Positions 56,175 to 64,000 are shown, numbered from the stretch's first letter. The stretch: 64,000 nucleotides of DNA from Pyruvatibacter mobilis (GCF_012848855.1 NZ_CP051630.1:2149501-2213500), one strand, 5' to 3'. The notes: generated from the letters alone by a model not told the origin. Translations and numbers: made by a program.

Positions 56175-57572
56175 CTAGTAGGAGTAATCCTCGAACAGCC
56201 GATCAAGATTGCCGGCCCATTTGCCGTTGTAATTCTCCAGCAGTTCTTCCGCCGGCGTGCGGCCCTCGGCAAGGGTTGCTTCGATGGCAGCGAGGAAGCC
56301 GCGTTCATCGGCGCCGATGGAATCGGTCCGGGCGCGCGCCTTGAGCCCGTCCTGGGCGATGGCCAGCGCGTCGCGGGCGATGTCCAGCAGCGTGCCGTCG
56401 CGGAACGGGGTGTTAAGCGCCTGCGCGGGCACGGCCTGGTGCAATGCTTCGCGCTCCTCGGCCGTCCAGTCCTTGATGAGATCCCAGGCAGCCTTCTGCG
56501 CCGCATCATCGTACAGCAGGCCCACCCAGAAAGCCGGCAGCGCGCAGAGGCGGCGCCACGGGCCGCCGTCGGCCCCGCGCATTTCAATGAAGCGCTTGAG
56601 GCGGGCTTCGGGGAAGATCGTAGTGAGATGGCTTTCCCAGTCATCCAGTGTCGGGCGCTCGCCCTCCAGCCCCTTCAGCCGGCCTTCCATGAAGTCGCGG
56701 AAGGACTGGCCCGAGACATCCACGTAATCGCCACCGCGATAGACGAAGTACATGGGCACATCGAGTGCATAATCCGTGTACTGCTCAAACCCGAACCCGT
56801 CCTCGAAGGCAAAGGGCAGCATGCCGGTGCGGTCGCGGTCGGTATCGAGCCACACATGAGCGCGGTTGGAGAGCAAGCCGTTGGGCTTGCCTTCCTTGAA
56901 GGGCGAATTGGCGAAGATGGCGGTGGCGAGCGGCTGCAGCGCCAGGGCGATGCGGTATTTCTCGATCATGTCGGCTTCAGAGCCGAAATCCAGGTTCACC
57001 TGCACGGTGGCGGTGCGGAACATCATGTCGAGCCCGCGGGTGCCCACCTTGGACATATAGGCGCGCATGATCTTGTAGCGGCCCTTCGGCATCACCGGGG
57101 TGTCTTCCAGCGTGCGGCGCGGGGCGAAACCGAGCCCGATGAAGCCCGCATCAATCTCGCCGGCAATTTCTGCCACCTGGGCCAGGTGGGTGTGCACCTC
57201 GTCACAGGTCTGGTGCAGGGTCTCAAGTGGTGCGCCGGACAGTTCAAACTGGCCGCCCGGTTCCAGGGTGATGGAGCCGCCGCGGGTCTTCTCATTGCCG
57301 AGCAGCGCTATGACATTGTCGCCTTCATAGGCCGGTTCCCAGCCGAAGCGCTGCATGCCCTCCAGCATGGCCTTTACGGTCGCACCGGTTTCGCCCGGCG
57401 TGTTGTCGTAGGGCATGGGGGAGAAATCACCGATGCGGTAGCCGAACTTTTCGTGCTCGGTGCCGATCCGCCAGTCGGATTTCGGCTTGGAGCCGGATTC
57501 CAGGAAGGCGACAAGTTCATCGCGGCTTTCGACCGGGCGGGCATCCGCGTTTGTGGTGGGAGGTGCCGACAT
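56175..57572 (-). CDS. gshA: Glutamate-cysteine ligase (plant/alphaproteobacterial type)
   Basis: This enzyme makes gamma-glutamylcysteine, the first step of glutathione synthesis. The 465 residues match the GCS2-like group shared by plants and alphaproteobacteria: WRIGTEHEKFGYR near residue 35, QFELSGAPLETLHQTC and FIGLGFAPRRTLEDTP. The stretch RTATVQVNLDFGSEADMIEKY follows. The ATG at 57572 is preferred over one three codons upstream because of ribosome-site spacing. It is in the same direction as rsmE, 160 bases downstream of its stop. Confidence 0.94.
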   Translation of the reverse strand: MSAPPTTNADARPVESRDELVAFLESGSKPKSDWRIGTEHEKFGYRIGDFSPMPYDNTPGETGATVKAMLEGMQRFGWEPAYEGDNVIALLGNEKTRGGSITLEPGGQFELSGAPLETLHQTCDEVHTHLAQVAEIAGEIDAGFIGLGFAPRRTLEDTPVMPKGRYKIMRAYMSKVGTRGLDMMFRTATVQVNLDFGSEADMIEKYRIALALQPLATAIFANSPFKEGKPNGLLSNRAHVWLDTDRDRTGMLPFAFEDGFGFEQYTDYALDVPMYFVYRGGDYVDVSGQSFRDFMEGRLKGLEGERPTLDDWESHLTTIFPEARLKRFIEMRGADGGPWRRLCALPAFWVGLLYDDAAQKAAWDLIKDWTAEEREALHQAVPAQALNTPFRDGTLLDIARDALAIAQDGLKARARTDSIGADERGFLAAIEATLAEGRTPAEELLENYNGKWAGNLDRLFEDYSY

Positions 57573-57732
57573 TCCTGGCATTCCTTCTTACGCAAAGGGC
57601 CGTTCGCGCGGCCTTCTCATCCTCTGGCCCGCAGCAGGTGCCGGAAACTGGGCTTGTGGTCATGTAAGGGCTTGGACAAATCCACACAAGTCATATGGCC
57701 GATCACAAATCAGGGGCTTTTGAGCGCCTGCC

Positions 57733-58509
57733 CTAGCGCCAGTCTCCCAACACGGACTGCCACAGCGCCATGGCGGCCACAGCGGCCGTGTCCGCGCGCA
57801 TGATGCGCGGCCCCAGGGGGACCGGGTGGGCGCAGTCTAGGGCATGCAGCAGCTTGCGTTCGGCGGCATCAAACCCGCCTTCCGGGCCGATCAGGATGGC
57901 CCAGGGGGCGGTTTTTACGTCGTCCGCCAGCCCGGCCAGATAGGCTGCCGGGGCCCTGTGGCCCTCATCGGGCAGCACTTCATCGCAGAACAATATCTGC
58001 CGGTCACCGGGCCAGCGCGACAGCAGGGTCTCGAGTTTCTGGGGTTCCTCGACGTCGGGCACAAAGAGGAGGTTGCATTGTTCGGCCGCCTCCACCGCGT
58101 TGGCGCGCAGGCGATCGACTTTCACCCGCTCGGCCTGGGTGCGGCGGGTGACGACGGGGCGCAGGAGGGATGCGCCCATCTCTGTTGCTTTCTGGGCCAT
58201 GTAGTCGATGCGGGCGCGCTTCAGGGGCGCGAACAGCAGATGCAGGTCGCAGCCGGTGGTCTGGGCGCGGGTGCGTTCGACCGGGCTCGCGGTCGCGCGC
58301 TTCTTGCCGATCTCATCGAAGCGGATCAGCCACTCGCCGTCCCGGCCGTTGAAGGCCAGCGCCTCATCCCCCGGCTTGCGGCGCATCACATTGGCCACGT
58401 AATGGGCCTGCTCGGCGGGCAGCTCGACCTGTGTCTCCGCCGCGAGGGGCACCTCGACGAAAAGACGGATCAGATTTGCGCGATTTCTGGACATTGTATT
58501 GCTCGACAT
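57733..58509 (-). CDS. rsmE: 16S rRNA (uracil1498-N3)-methyltransferase
   Basis: RsmE is a SPOUT-fold methyltransferase that modifies U1498 of 16S rRNA. The 258 residues have the N-terminal PUA-like part (IRLFVEVPLAAETQVELPAE) and the C-terminal knot: ILIGPEGGFDAAERKLL and LGPRIMRADTAAVAAMALW. GGGGGA lies before the ATG at 58509; a second ATG at 58494 is possible. Its start is only 25 bases from the divergent ubiA start, so each promoter must overlap the other coding region. Confidence 0.94.
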   Translation of the reverse strand: MSSNTMSRNRANLIRLFVEVPLAAETQVELPAEQAHYVANVMRRKPGDEALAFNGRDGEWLIRFDEIGKKRATASPVERTRAQTTGCDLHLLFAPLKRARIDYMAQKATEMGASLLRPVVTRRTQAERVKVDRLRANAVEAAEQCNLLFVPDVEEPQKLETLLSRWPGDRQILFCDEVLPDEGHRAPAAYLAGLADDVKTAPWAILIGPEGGFDAAERKLLHALDCAHPVPLGPRIMRADTAAVAAMALWQSVLGDWR

Positions 58510-58534
58510 GATGTCCCCCAGTATCACGGGACGC

Positions 58535-59536
58535 ATGAACATGCCGCAAGAACCAGACCCTGACCTCTCCTCCGGCGATGGCAAGGACATGCCCCCCGCC
58601 GGTGACCAGCAGGTGGCCGATGCCGCCCCGGACAACTGGGTGGACCTCTACGCGCCGCGCGCCATTCGCCCCTATCTGCGGCTGATGCGCGCCGACAGGC
58701 CGGTGGGGACGTGGCTTCTGTTCTGGCCGTGCGCCTGGTCGATCACACTGGCGGCCCCGCAGACCGGGCAGTATGTGCTGCACCTGCCGATCCTTTATCT
58801 ACTTGTGCTGTTTCTCACCGGTGCCTTCGTGATGCGCGGGGCCGGCTGCGTCTGGAATGACATCACCGACCGCGAGTTTGACGCCCGGGTGGCGCGCACC
58901 GCCAGCCGGCCAATCCCGTCCGGGCAGGTGAGCGTGACGGCGGCGCTGGTTTTCCTGGCGAGCCTGCTCGCCATCGGCTTCCTTGTGCTGATCCAGCTCA
59001 CCTGGGCGGCGATCGGGCTCGGTGTGGGGTCGCTGGCGCTCGTGGCGATCTATCCCTTCGCCAAGCGCTTTACCTGGTGGCCGCAGATATTCCTCGGCCT
59101 TGCGATCAACTGGGGCGCCCTGATGGGCTGGGCGGCGGTCACGGGCGCCTTGTCCTGGGCTGCGCTCTGCCTCTATCTCGCGGGCATTGCCTGGACGCTG
59201 GGCTATGACACGATCTATGCGCATCAGGACAAGGAAGATGACGCGCTCATCGGCGTCAAATCCACCGCCCTGCGGCTCGGCGGCCATACCAAGGCGTGGC
59301 TGTGGGGCTTCTACGGCGCCACGCTGCTCTTTCTGGCGCTGGCTGGCATCTTCGCCGGGATCGGCTGGGTCTATTTCGCCGGGTTGCTGATCAGCGCCTT
59401 CCACCTGATGCGCCAGGTTCGGGACACGAATCTCGATACGCCGGATGAATGCCTGGCCGCGTTCAAGTCGAACCGGGATTTCGGGGCGATCATCTTTGCG
59501 GCCCTGCTGGCGGGCACGTTGGGGTCCAGTGTCTGA
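58535..59536 (+). CDS. ubiA: 4-hydroxybenzoate polyprenyltransferase
   Basis: UbiA attaches the polyprenyl chain to 4-hydroxybenzoate in ubiquinone synthesis; it would use the product of the polyprenyl synthase at the start of the window. The 333 residues contain LMRADRPVGTWLLFWPCAWS. The first aspartate motif is RGAGCVWNDITDREFDARV and the second is YAHQDKEDDALIGVKSTAL. Eight to nine membrane helices are visible. The ATG at 58535 is chosen, with 58541 as an alternative. Divergent from rsmE. Confidence 0.96.
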   Translation: MNMPQEPDPDLSSGDGKDMPPAGDQQVADAAPDNWVDLYAPRAIRPYLRLMRADRPVGTWLLFWPCAWSITLAAPQTGQYVLHLPILYLLVLFLTGAFVMRGAGCVWNDITDREFDARVARTASRPIPSGQVSVTAALVFLASLLAIGFLVLIQLTWAAIGLGVGSLALVAIYPFAKRFTWWPQIFLGLAINWGALMGWAAVTGALSWAALCLYLAGIAWTLGYDTIYAHQDKEDDALIGVKSTALRLGGHTKAWLWGFYGATLLFLALAGIFAGIGWVYFAGLLISAFHLMRQVRDTNLDTPDECLAAFKSNRDFGAIIFAALLAGTLGSSV

Positions 59537-59636
59537 ACAGACGCTGGACTGCCGATGATCCGGCTGGAACCGCCGCCCGTATCTTCTGTTGTTCAGGCAC
59601 GAGCCCGGACGAGACAGAAGGCGGGAGGGTCTTCCT

Positions 59637-59759
59637 ATGACGATTGATACCGTTCTTGCAGCGCTGCGCGGCAGTGCTGCATTCGTGTCCAGCCTGTTTG
59701 CCTTCACCGGCATGTATGAGCGCAAGGTGGTCTATGTGCGCCACCGCCTGCCGCACTGA
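59637..59759 (+). CDS. Small 40-residue protein, unrecognised
   Basis: A short open frame with ATG at 59637, TGA at 59757-59759 and a GGGAGG ribosome site about nine bases upstream. The product begins MTIDTVLAALRGSAAFVSSL, has a mildly hydrophobic helix of about 15 residues and ends basic (YERKVVYVRHRLPH). Codon choice is like the neighbours (GC-rich third positions). It could be a small membrane-associated peptide. Family unknown; the strong ribosome site is the main support. Confidence 0.5.
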   Translation: MTIDTVLAALRGSAAFVSSLFAFTGMYERKVVYVRHRLPH

Positions 59760-60026
59760 ACGTATGTCGCCGGCTGGCGCCGCTTGCATGACACCCACTT
59801 GAGCCATGCGGCAGATGCATGGCTGGGGCCTTGCTCCGTAAGGCTGGTTAACAACCCGGCCTGAAAACCGCAGGCTTCTGCCACTTTTTCAAGCCATGCA
59901 GGACTGCACGCCTGACGCCCGTCCATGCAGATTGTCCGGGCCCGGCGCAGGATCAATGTAGGGGGCGACACACGAGGGCCGCTTCCTGAACAGATCAGGG
60001 TCCGGCCCGCATCACGGGAGCCTGAC

Positions 60027-60233
60027 ATGACCGATTTCCTGAAGACCTGGCTCAACGCCGCCGCCGCCGCCATCAATGCCTCGACCGGCATTCCCTATGC
60101 GCCGGTGCCTGCGGACATGCGTGATGACCTGTTTTCCCGCGCCGAGGCGGTTCGTGCCGCCAAACTGGCTGAGGCCTCGGTGGGCGCCGAGAAGAAATTC
60201 GGCACACTGACGGAACATGCACACGCTGCGTGA
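60027..60233 (+). CDS. Hypothetical 68-residue protein
   Basis: This short protein starts MTDFLKTWLNAAAAAINAST and is rich in alanine and charged residues. It has no signal or membrane segment, and two amphipathic helices are likely. A GGGAG site lies before the ATG at 60027. A strong terminator follows at 60292, so it appears to be a single-gene unit with the 40-residue gene 267 bases upstream as possible partner. The family is not recognised. Confidence 0.65.
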   Translation: MTDFLKTWLNAAAAAINASTGIPYAPVPADMRDDLFSRAEAVRAAKLAEASVGAEKKFGTLTEHAHAA

Positions 60234-60291
60234 GTTTTCCTGACGAAGAGATTTCGAGAGACTCTTCGTGATTTCATCCTCCCTGAACTTG

Positions 60292-60326
60292 CCCCCGCAG
60301 GCCATCGCCTGCGGGGGTTTCTTTTT
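60292..60326 (+). terminator. Rho-independent terminator after the 68-residue gene
   Basis: A perfect 11-bp stem, CCCCCGCAGGC/GCCTGCGGGGG, with loop CATC is followed by TTTCTTTTT. Confidence 0.92.
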
Positions 60327-60351
60327 GCTTGTTGCAAGTTATGAAGCGTGG

Positions 60352-60372
60352 TTCACTTCTTAAAAAAGTGAA
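60352..60372. promoter_or_regulatory. Inverted repeat upstream of the TetR gene, likely its operator
   Basis: TTCACTT-N7-AAGTGAA (60352-60358 with 60366-60372) is a perfect dyad just before the regulator's start. The position fits autoregulation by the TetR protein of this operon. Confidence 0.6.
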
Positions 60373-60386
60373 TGGAGTTTCACACC

Positions 60387-61028
60387 TTGGCCTATCGCAA
60401 GACCGGAAAAGTCGTTGCCCAGCTCGAGGCAAACCGGGCGCGCATCATGGATGCGGCGCGGGAGCTGATTGTCGAGGGTGGCTTTGCGGCCGCCAGCGTG
60501 GCTGCGGTGGCCCGCAAGGCTGGCATCGCCACCGGCACGATCTACCGCTATTTCCCCTCGCGTGAGGCGCTGCTGCTGGAAGTCTTCCGCGCGGTGTCCG
60601 ACCGGGAAATGTCGCGACTTGAAGAAATCGCCGCGGGCCCGGGCCGCCCCGGCGAGCGGCTGCGCAAGGTGGCGGAGGCTTTCGTCGGCCGCGCTGTGCG
60701 GAGTGCCCGGCAGGCACATGCACTGCTGGCCGAGCCGCTTGACGGCACGGTGGCTGCCGAGCGCCTTGCCTTCCGCAGACGCCACGCCGCCATTTTCGAA
60801 CGGCTGATCCGCGAAGCGGTGGCGGCCGGTGACATTCCCGCGATGAACGCGCGCGTGACGGCATCGGCTATCACAGGTGCCATCCCCTCCGCACTGACAC
60901 TTTACGGGCCCGACGACGTGCCCTCGGCAGATGCGCTTGTTGATGCTGTTCTCCGCATGGCCGGGCTTGATCCGGATGCGGACAAAACACCCCTCACAGA
61001 GGATCTCTCCCATGATCAATCCGCTTGA
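60387..61028 (+). CDS. TetR family transcriptional regulator
   Basis: A 213-residue regulator. The N-terminal helix-turn-helix is clear (RARIMDAARELIVEGGFAAA and KAGIATGTIYRYFPSREALL). The ligand-binding C-terminal domain is alpha-helical and not further assignable. TTG at 60387 has GGAG nine bases upstream and leaves the dyad outside the gene; the ATG at 60372 would place the dyad's end on the start codon. The 3' end overlaps the desaturase gene by 17 bases. The likely role is control of membrane-lipid unsaturation. Confidence 0.88.
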   Translation: MAYRKTGKVVAQLEANRARIMDAARELIVEGGFAAASVAAVARKAGIATGTIYRYFPSREALLLEVFRAVSDREMSRLEEIAAGPGRPGERLRKVAEAFVGRAVRSARQAHALLAEPLDGTVAAERLAFRRRHAAIFERLIREAVAAGDIPAMNARVTASAITGAIPSALTLYGPDDVPSADALVDAVLRMAGLDPDADKTPLTEDLSHDQSA

Positions 61029-62034
61029 CCTTCTGACCAGGGAACAGCTTGCCGACGTCAAGCAGCGCTCCGACCTCAAGGGCATCTGGGTCGTTGCTTT
61101 CAGCTGGATGATGATTTTCGGCGCCATGGCGATGTTTGCCATCTGGCCCAACCCGCTGACCTTCATCGCCGCAGTGCTGATCATCGGCACGCGGCAACTC
61201 GGCCTTGCCATCGGCATGCATGACGGCGCGCATGGGGTGCTGACCAAGAGCCCATCGCTCAACATGTTCCTGTCACAGTGGCTGTGCTCCTACCCCATGC
61301 TGGCGGAGACCAATGCCTATCGCCGCTATCACCTGGTGCACCACCGCAATACGCAGCAGGAGAACGACCCTGACCTTATCCTGTCCAAGCCCTTTCCGAT
61401 CACGCGCAAGAGCTTCCGCCGCAAGATGATCCGTGATCTGACGGGCCAGACCGGCTATCAGCAGCGCAAGGCGCAGATCCTAAATGCACTGGGTGATCCG
61501 TCCCTGCCGTGGGACAAGCGGATCGACCGCTTTGCTTCAAAGCTTGGCGGCGCCGCGTTCACCAATCTGGTGCTGTTCAGCATCCTGGCCGTGGCCGGCC
61601 AGTGGCACCTCTATTTCCTGCTGTGGGTGCTGCCGATGCTCACCTGGCATCAGGCCGTGACCCGCATCCGCAATATCGCCGAGCATGCCATGGTGCCGGA
61701 CAATGACGATCCGTTCCGCAATGCGCGGACGGTGGAAGCAAGCTGGTGGGAGCGGCTGCTGCTGGCACCGGGTTTCGTGAACTACCACGTGGAGCATCAC
61801 CTGTTCATGTGGGTGCCCTGCTACAATTTGCCGAAGCTGCACAAATACCTCCTGGCCAACGGCCATGGCGACAAGATGGAAATCAAGGGCAGCTATTGGG
61901 AGGTGATCCGCATGGCCACCTCGCGGCCCGACGATGAAGACAAGCCCGGCGAGGTGGTGCATAACGCCCGCAAGCGCCGCGTCGCCGGTGTGGTCTCCGA
62001 AGGGTTTGAAGAAGCAGAACCGAATGCCGCCTGA
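61012..62034 (+). CDS. Membrane fatty acid desaturase family protein
   Basis: A di-iron membrane desaturase-family enzyme of 340 residues. The three histidine boxes are present: HDGAH near residue 70, HLVHHRN near 109 and HVEHHLF near 260. Hydrophobic helices lie between them (MMIFGAMAMFAIWPNPLTFI and FTNLVLFSILAVAGQWHLYF). The substrate may be an acyl-lipid or another chain. It overlaps the TetR gene by 17 bases and the methyltransferase gene by 11 bases, so the three form an operon. The regulator probably senses the product or a fatty acid. Confidence 0.9.
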   Translation: MINPLDLLTREQLADVKQRSDLKGIWVVAFSWMMIFGAMAMFAIWPNPLTFIAAVLIIGTRQLGLAIGMHDGAHGVLTKSPSLNMFLSQWLCSYPMLAETNAYRRYHLVHHRNTQQENDPDLILSKPFPITRKSFRRKMIRDLTGQTGYQQRKAQILNALGDPSLPWDKRIDRFASKLGGAAFTNLVLFSILAVAGQWHLYFLLWVLPMLTWHQAVTRIRNIAEHAMVPDNDDPFRNARTVEASWWERLLLAPGFVNYHVEHHLFMWVPCYNLPKLHKYLLANGHGDKMEIKGSYWEVIRMATSRPDDEDKPGEVVHNARKRRVAGVVSEGFEEAEPNAA

Positions 62035-62725
62035 CGCCTCCCAGCCTGACCCGACACCCCCGGTGCATCCGGGCCAGGCTGATCCGGAAGGCTATGTGAA
62101 AGGCAATTCGGTTGTGCAGAGCGCGCCGCTTGTGCCGGAGATCAGGCTGCATCTGGCCGATGAGCGCGCGCCCCTGTGGCACAAGACCCAGCGCGACCTT
62201 TATGACGACGGCATTGTCCTGCCGTTCTGGGCCTTTGCCTGGGCGGGCGGCCAGGCGCTGGCGCGGTTCATTCTTGATGATCCGTCCCGGGTGCGCGGCA
62301 AGCGGGTGCTGGATTTCGCCTCCGGCAGCGGCCTTGCGGCCATCGCAGCGATGATGGCCGGTGCCCGGTCGGCACTGGCGGTTGATATCGACCCCCTGGC
62401 GGAGACGGCGGCGCTGATGAACGCTATCGAGAACGGCGTTATCCTCGAAACCTCGACCGCGGACATGGTGGGGCAGAGCCTGGAAGACTTCGACCTCATC
62501 CTGGCCGGGGACATCTGCTACGAGCAATCCGTCGCTGAACGGGTGCATGGATGGCTGCATCGGGAAGCAGCGCTGGGCCGGGAGGTGCTGATCGGTGACC
62601 CGGGCCGGACTTTCCTGCCGCGCGGCGCGCTCGAGCAGGTGACCGCCTATGGCGTCAAATCCGCCCGCGACCTGGATGATACGGATGTGCGCAATGCCTG
62701 TGTCTGGCGCTTTACCGGAGCCTGA
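62024..62725 (+). CDS. Class I SAM methyltransferase, ETF-beta lysine methyltransferase-like
   Basis: A 233-residue protein like the bacterial ETF-beta-KMT group (COG3897). Characteristic stretches are VPEIRLHLADERAPLW, LPFWAFAWAGGQALARFIL and the SAM site KRVLDFASGSGLAAIAAMM. FDLILAGDICYE is the post-motif. Characterised relatives methylate lysines of the electron transfer flavoprotein beta subunit. If that holds here, it acts on the partner of ETF-QO (4.7-6.4 kb). The start at 62024 overlaps the desaturase end by 11 bases. Confidence 0.82.
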   Translation: MPPDASQPDPTPPVHPGQADPEGYVKGNSVVQSAPLVPEIRLHLADERAPLWHKTQRDLYDDGIVLPFWAFAWAGGQALARFILDDPSRVRGKRVLDFASGSGLAAIAAMMAGARSALAVDIDPLAETAALMNAIENGVILETSTADMVGQSLEDFDLILAGDICYEQSVAERVHGWLHREAALGREVLIGDPGRTFLPRGALEQVTAYGVKSARDLDDTDVRNACVWRFTGA

Positions 62726-62767
62726 CTAAACTACCTGCCGACTCATTTTCGGACAGGGGACATTTCC

Positions 62768-63160
62768 ATGGGCGGCGGACAGGCAGAGGCCATCGGCCTT
62801 TATATCGGCATCAATCTTCTTCTCACCCTCGTGCTGGCGATCCTGGTGGTGCGCCAGCGCGCCAAGCATTCGGTGAGCCTCGGCGATGGCGGCAACGCGG
62901 ATGTAGAGCGGGCGATCCGCGCTCACGGCAACAATGTGGAATATGTGGCGATCGCCCTGCCCGGGCTGATCGCGCTGGGGCTGCTCGGGGCCTCCCTTAC
63001 CCTGCTGCATGCGGCGGGGCTCCTGGTGACAGTGGGGCGTGTCGCCCATGCCATCGGCATTTCAAACGGCATTTCTATCTTCCGCCAATTGGGCACGCTG
63101 GCCACCTGGATCGGCGCGGCCGTGCTCGGCGTCGGTTGCCTGTGGGCCGTGCTGGCCTGA
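62768..63160 (+). CDS. MAPEG family membrane protein
   Basis: A 130-residue, four-helix membrane protein of the MAPEG superfamily (membrane-associated proteins in eicosanoid and glutathione metabolism). The conserved ERAIRAHGNNVEYVAIALPGL lies near residue 47 and GRVAHAIGI near 90, both hallmarks of the family. Possible glutathione transferase activity is not proved by sequence. It follows the methyltransferase gene by 42 bases and may be co-transcribed. gshA in this window supplies the glutathione pathway. Confidence 0.92.
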   Translation: MGGGQAEAIGLYIGINLLLTLVLAILVVRQRAKHSVSLGDGGNADVERAIRAHGNNVEYVAIALPGLIALGLLGASLTLLHAAGLLVTVGRVAHAIGISNGISIFRQLGTLATWIGAAVLGVGCLWAVLA

Positions 63161-63179
63161 CGCCACTTGCCCCCCGGGA

Positions 63180-63830
63180 TCAGGGGCGCGGCGGCTCACC
63201 CGTCGAGCCCCACTCGGCATAGGGCGTGTGCCAGATGGCGGCGGTCGCCATTTCCGGCGGCTCGCCATTATCGAGGAACCAGCTGTCCACCGCCCATTGG
63301 GTGCCCGTCTCCTTCTCGATGATGGTGGCGGTCATGTGCGGCAGGCTGTTGATGATGTTGCCCTTGTGCAGCCGGCCGCCGACCCGGTGGCGGGTCATCA
63401 GCCCGTCGGCGGCAAGCATCCGGAGATAGGTCGTTGTGTTGACGGTCTCGTCAGCACAGTCGAGCTGGTTGGACAGGAACATGTTGGAATAGGTGCCGCC
63501 GAGATCCGCGTCGGTGCCGGTGGCAGCACCTGCCAAAGCCTCGAGCCTGGCAATGGCCTGGGCAATCTGGACCCGCTCTTCTTCGGCGCTGTCCGCCTTG
63601 CGGGCGAAGAGGGCGCGGACGCTGGCCCACTGGCCTTCGCCCAGATGCACGTCGTGCCGCTCGCGGCAGCCATGGCCGGCGCAGAGCACGAAATGGGCCG
63701 GGGTCGGCTTGCCGTCGGGGTGAAGGGTCATCAGGCGCTTGGCGATGGGTGCGTCCCGCCCGCCGGCGCAGGCGGCCAGCAGCGGCAGCACCGCTGCCAC
63801 CAGAATCAGCTGTTTGAACCGCGCTTGCAT
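63180..63830 (-). CDS. Lipoprotein with transglutaminase-like Cys-His-Asp pattern
   Basis: A 216-residue protein with lipoprotein signal (LILVAAVLPLLAACAGG, Cys21). The mature part has a paired cysteine stretch (LCAGHGCRERHD) and a charged helical region. LDCADETVNTTTYLRML (Cys125 at a helix start), LPHMTATI (His165) and WAVDSWFLDNG (Asp182) follow in the order Cys-His-Asp with spacing like bacterial transglutaminase-like cysteine proteases such as LapG. I do not recognise a named family, so the fold is inference. The start is ATG 63830. It is convergent with the MAPEG gene. Confidence 0.72.
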   Translation of the reverse strand: MQARFKQLILVAAVLPLLAACAGGRDAPIAKRLMTLHPDGKPTPAHFVLCAGHGCRERHDVHLGEGQWASVRALFARKADSAEEERVQIAQAIARLEALAGAATGTDADLGGTYSNMFLSNQLDCADETVNTTTYLRMLAADGLMTRHRVGGRLHKGNIINSLPHMTATIIEKETGTQWAVDSWFLDNGEPPEMATAAIWHTPYAEWGSTGEPPRP

Positions 63831-63863
63831 GCCCCCTGCCCCTCGTGCTGTCAGGCCGCCCAA

Positions 63864-64000
63864 AAAGTGTAACGCAAGGGGCGCATGCCGTCCCTTTTCG
63901 CGCTATATGTCCCCCTATATCCCATTCCGGCGGCTAGGTGTGCGTCACAGCCCTGTGAGCGCGAATAGCTGCCATTCCCGAAAAGACCTGCCTGTTCCAT
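63864..64000. other. Intergenic region at the window edge
   Basis: These bases form the upstream region of the lipoprotein gene at 63830, read on the minus strand. No gene or clear promoter was seen before the window ends. Confidence 0.4.

Overview
The window is a gene-dense, high-GC stretch of alphaproteobacterial core chromosome with about 65 protein genes. No tRNA, rRNA, prophage, transposase or CRISPR array was seen. The assignment to Alphaproteobacteria rests on several features: a CcrM-type GANTC methyltransferase next to RNase HII; a mutY-dciA(DUF721)-dsbA-smc neighbourhood; an atpI-atpB-atpE-atpF'-atpF cluster with a b' subunit; split glycine dehydrogenase genes (gcvPA/gcvPB); a tldD-coxB-coxA-ctaB-coxF-ctaG-coxC-SURF1-thrC-M16 block; and direct-repeat GTTC-N7-GTTC LexA operators. 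The gene order recalls the Parvibaculum-type order, but family or genus cannot be fixed from the sequence alone.

Layout. 1-4.5 kb: end of a polyprenyl diphosphate synthase, a small GIY-YIG nuclease gene between two 119-bp repeats, ispE, a YjbR-type protein and a TPR lipoprotein. 4.6-9.7 kb: ETF:ubiquinone oxidoreductase, a family-4-like uracil-DNA glycosylase and a soluble lytic transglycosylase. 9.7-15.7 kb: palindromic repeats, a TIGR04282/TIGR04283 glycosyltransferase pair, a radical SAM gene behind a LexA box, rnhB, an AhpD-like protein and ccrM with six GANTC sites in its promoter. 15.7-22 kb: mutY (minus), then dciA, a DsbA-type lipoprotein and smc. 23-26 kb: the F0 part of ATP synthase. 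26-32.2 kb: a GFA-family gene behind a second LexA box, then the gcvT-gcvH-gcvPA-gcvPB operon under a tandem glycine riboswitch. 32-38 kb: a lipoprotein, ispH, thrB, rnhA, a peroxiredoxin, a DsbD-alpha-like protein and YqgE. 38-52 kb: a long minus-strand series from coxB through the aa3 oxidase assembly genes to thrC, an M16 peptidase, an acetyltransferase and a membrane GGDEF/EAL protein. 52-64 kb: tldD, a SulP transporter, gshA, rsmE/ubiA, two tiny genes, a TetR-desaturase-methyltransferase operon, a MAPEG protein and a cysteine-protease-like lipoprotein.

How the genes work together. Most of the window serves respiration and its cofactors: polyprenyl chain (ispB, ispE, ispH), ubiquinone (ubiA), ETF-QO, haem O (ctaB), aa3 oxidase and ATP synthase. 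A second group maintains the genome: MutY, UDG, RNases HI and HII, SMC, DciA, CcrM and two LexA-box genes.

No large undescribed multi-gene defence-type system was seen. The most unusual structure is a dispersed family of bipartite palindromes (two CCTCCGG-TCAAG-CCGGAGG hairpins in opposite orientation, as in REPINs). Two 89%-identical copies bracket the GIY-YIG gene, which suggests a nuclease-associated repeat system. Other points worth checking are the two LexA operators, the GANTC array of ccrM, an FNR/FixK-type box in the cox-tldD divergent region, and a lipoprotein with a transglutaminase-like Cys-His-Asp pattern.
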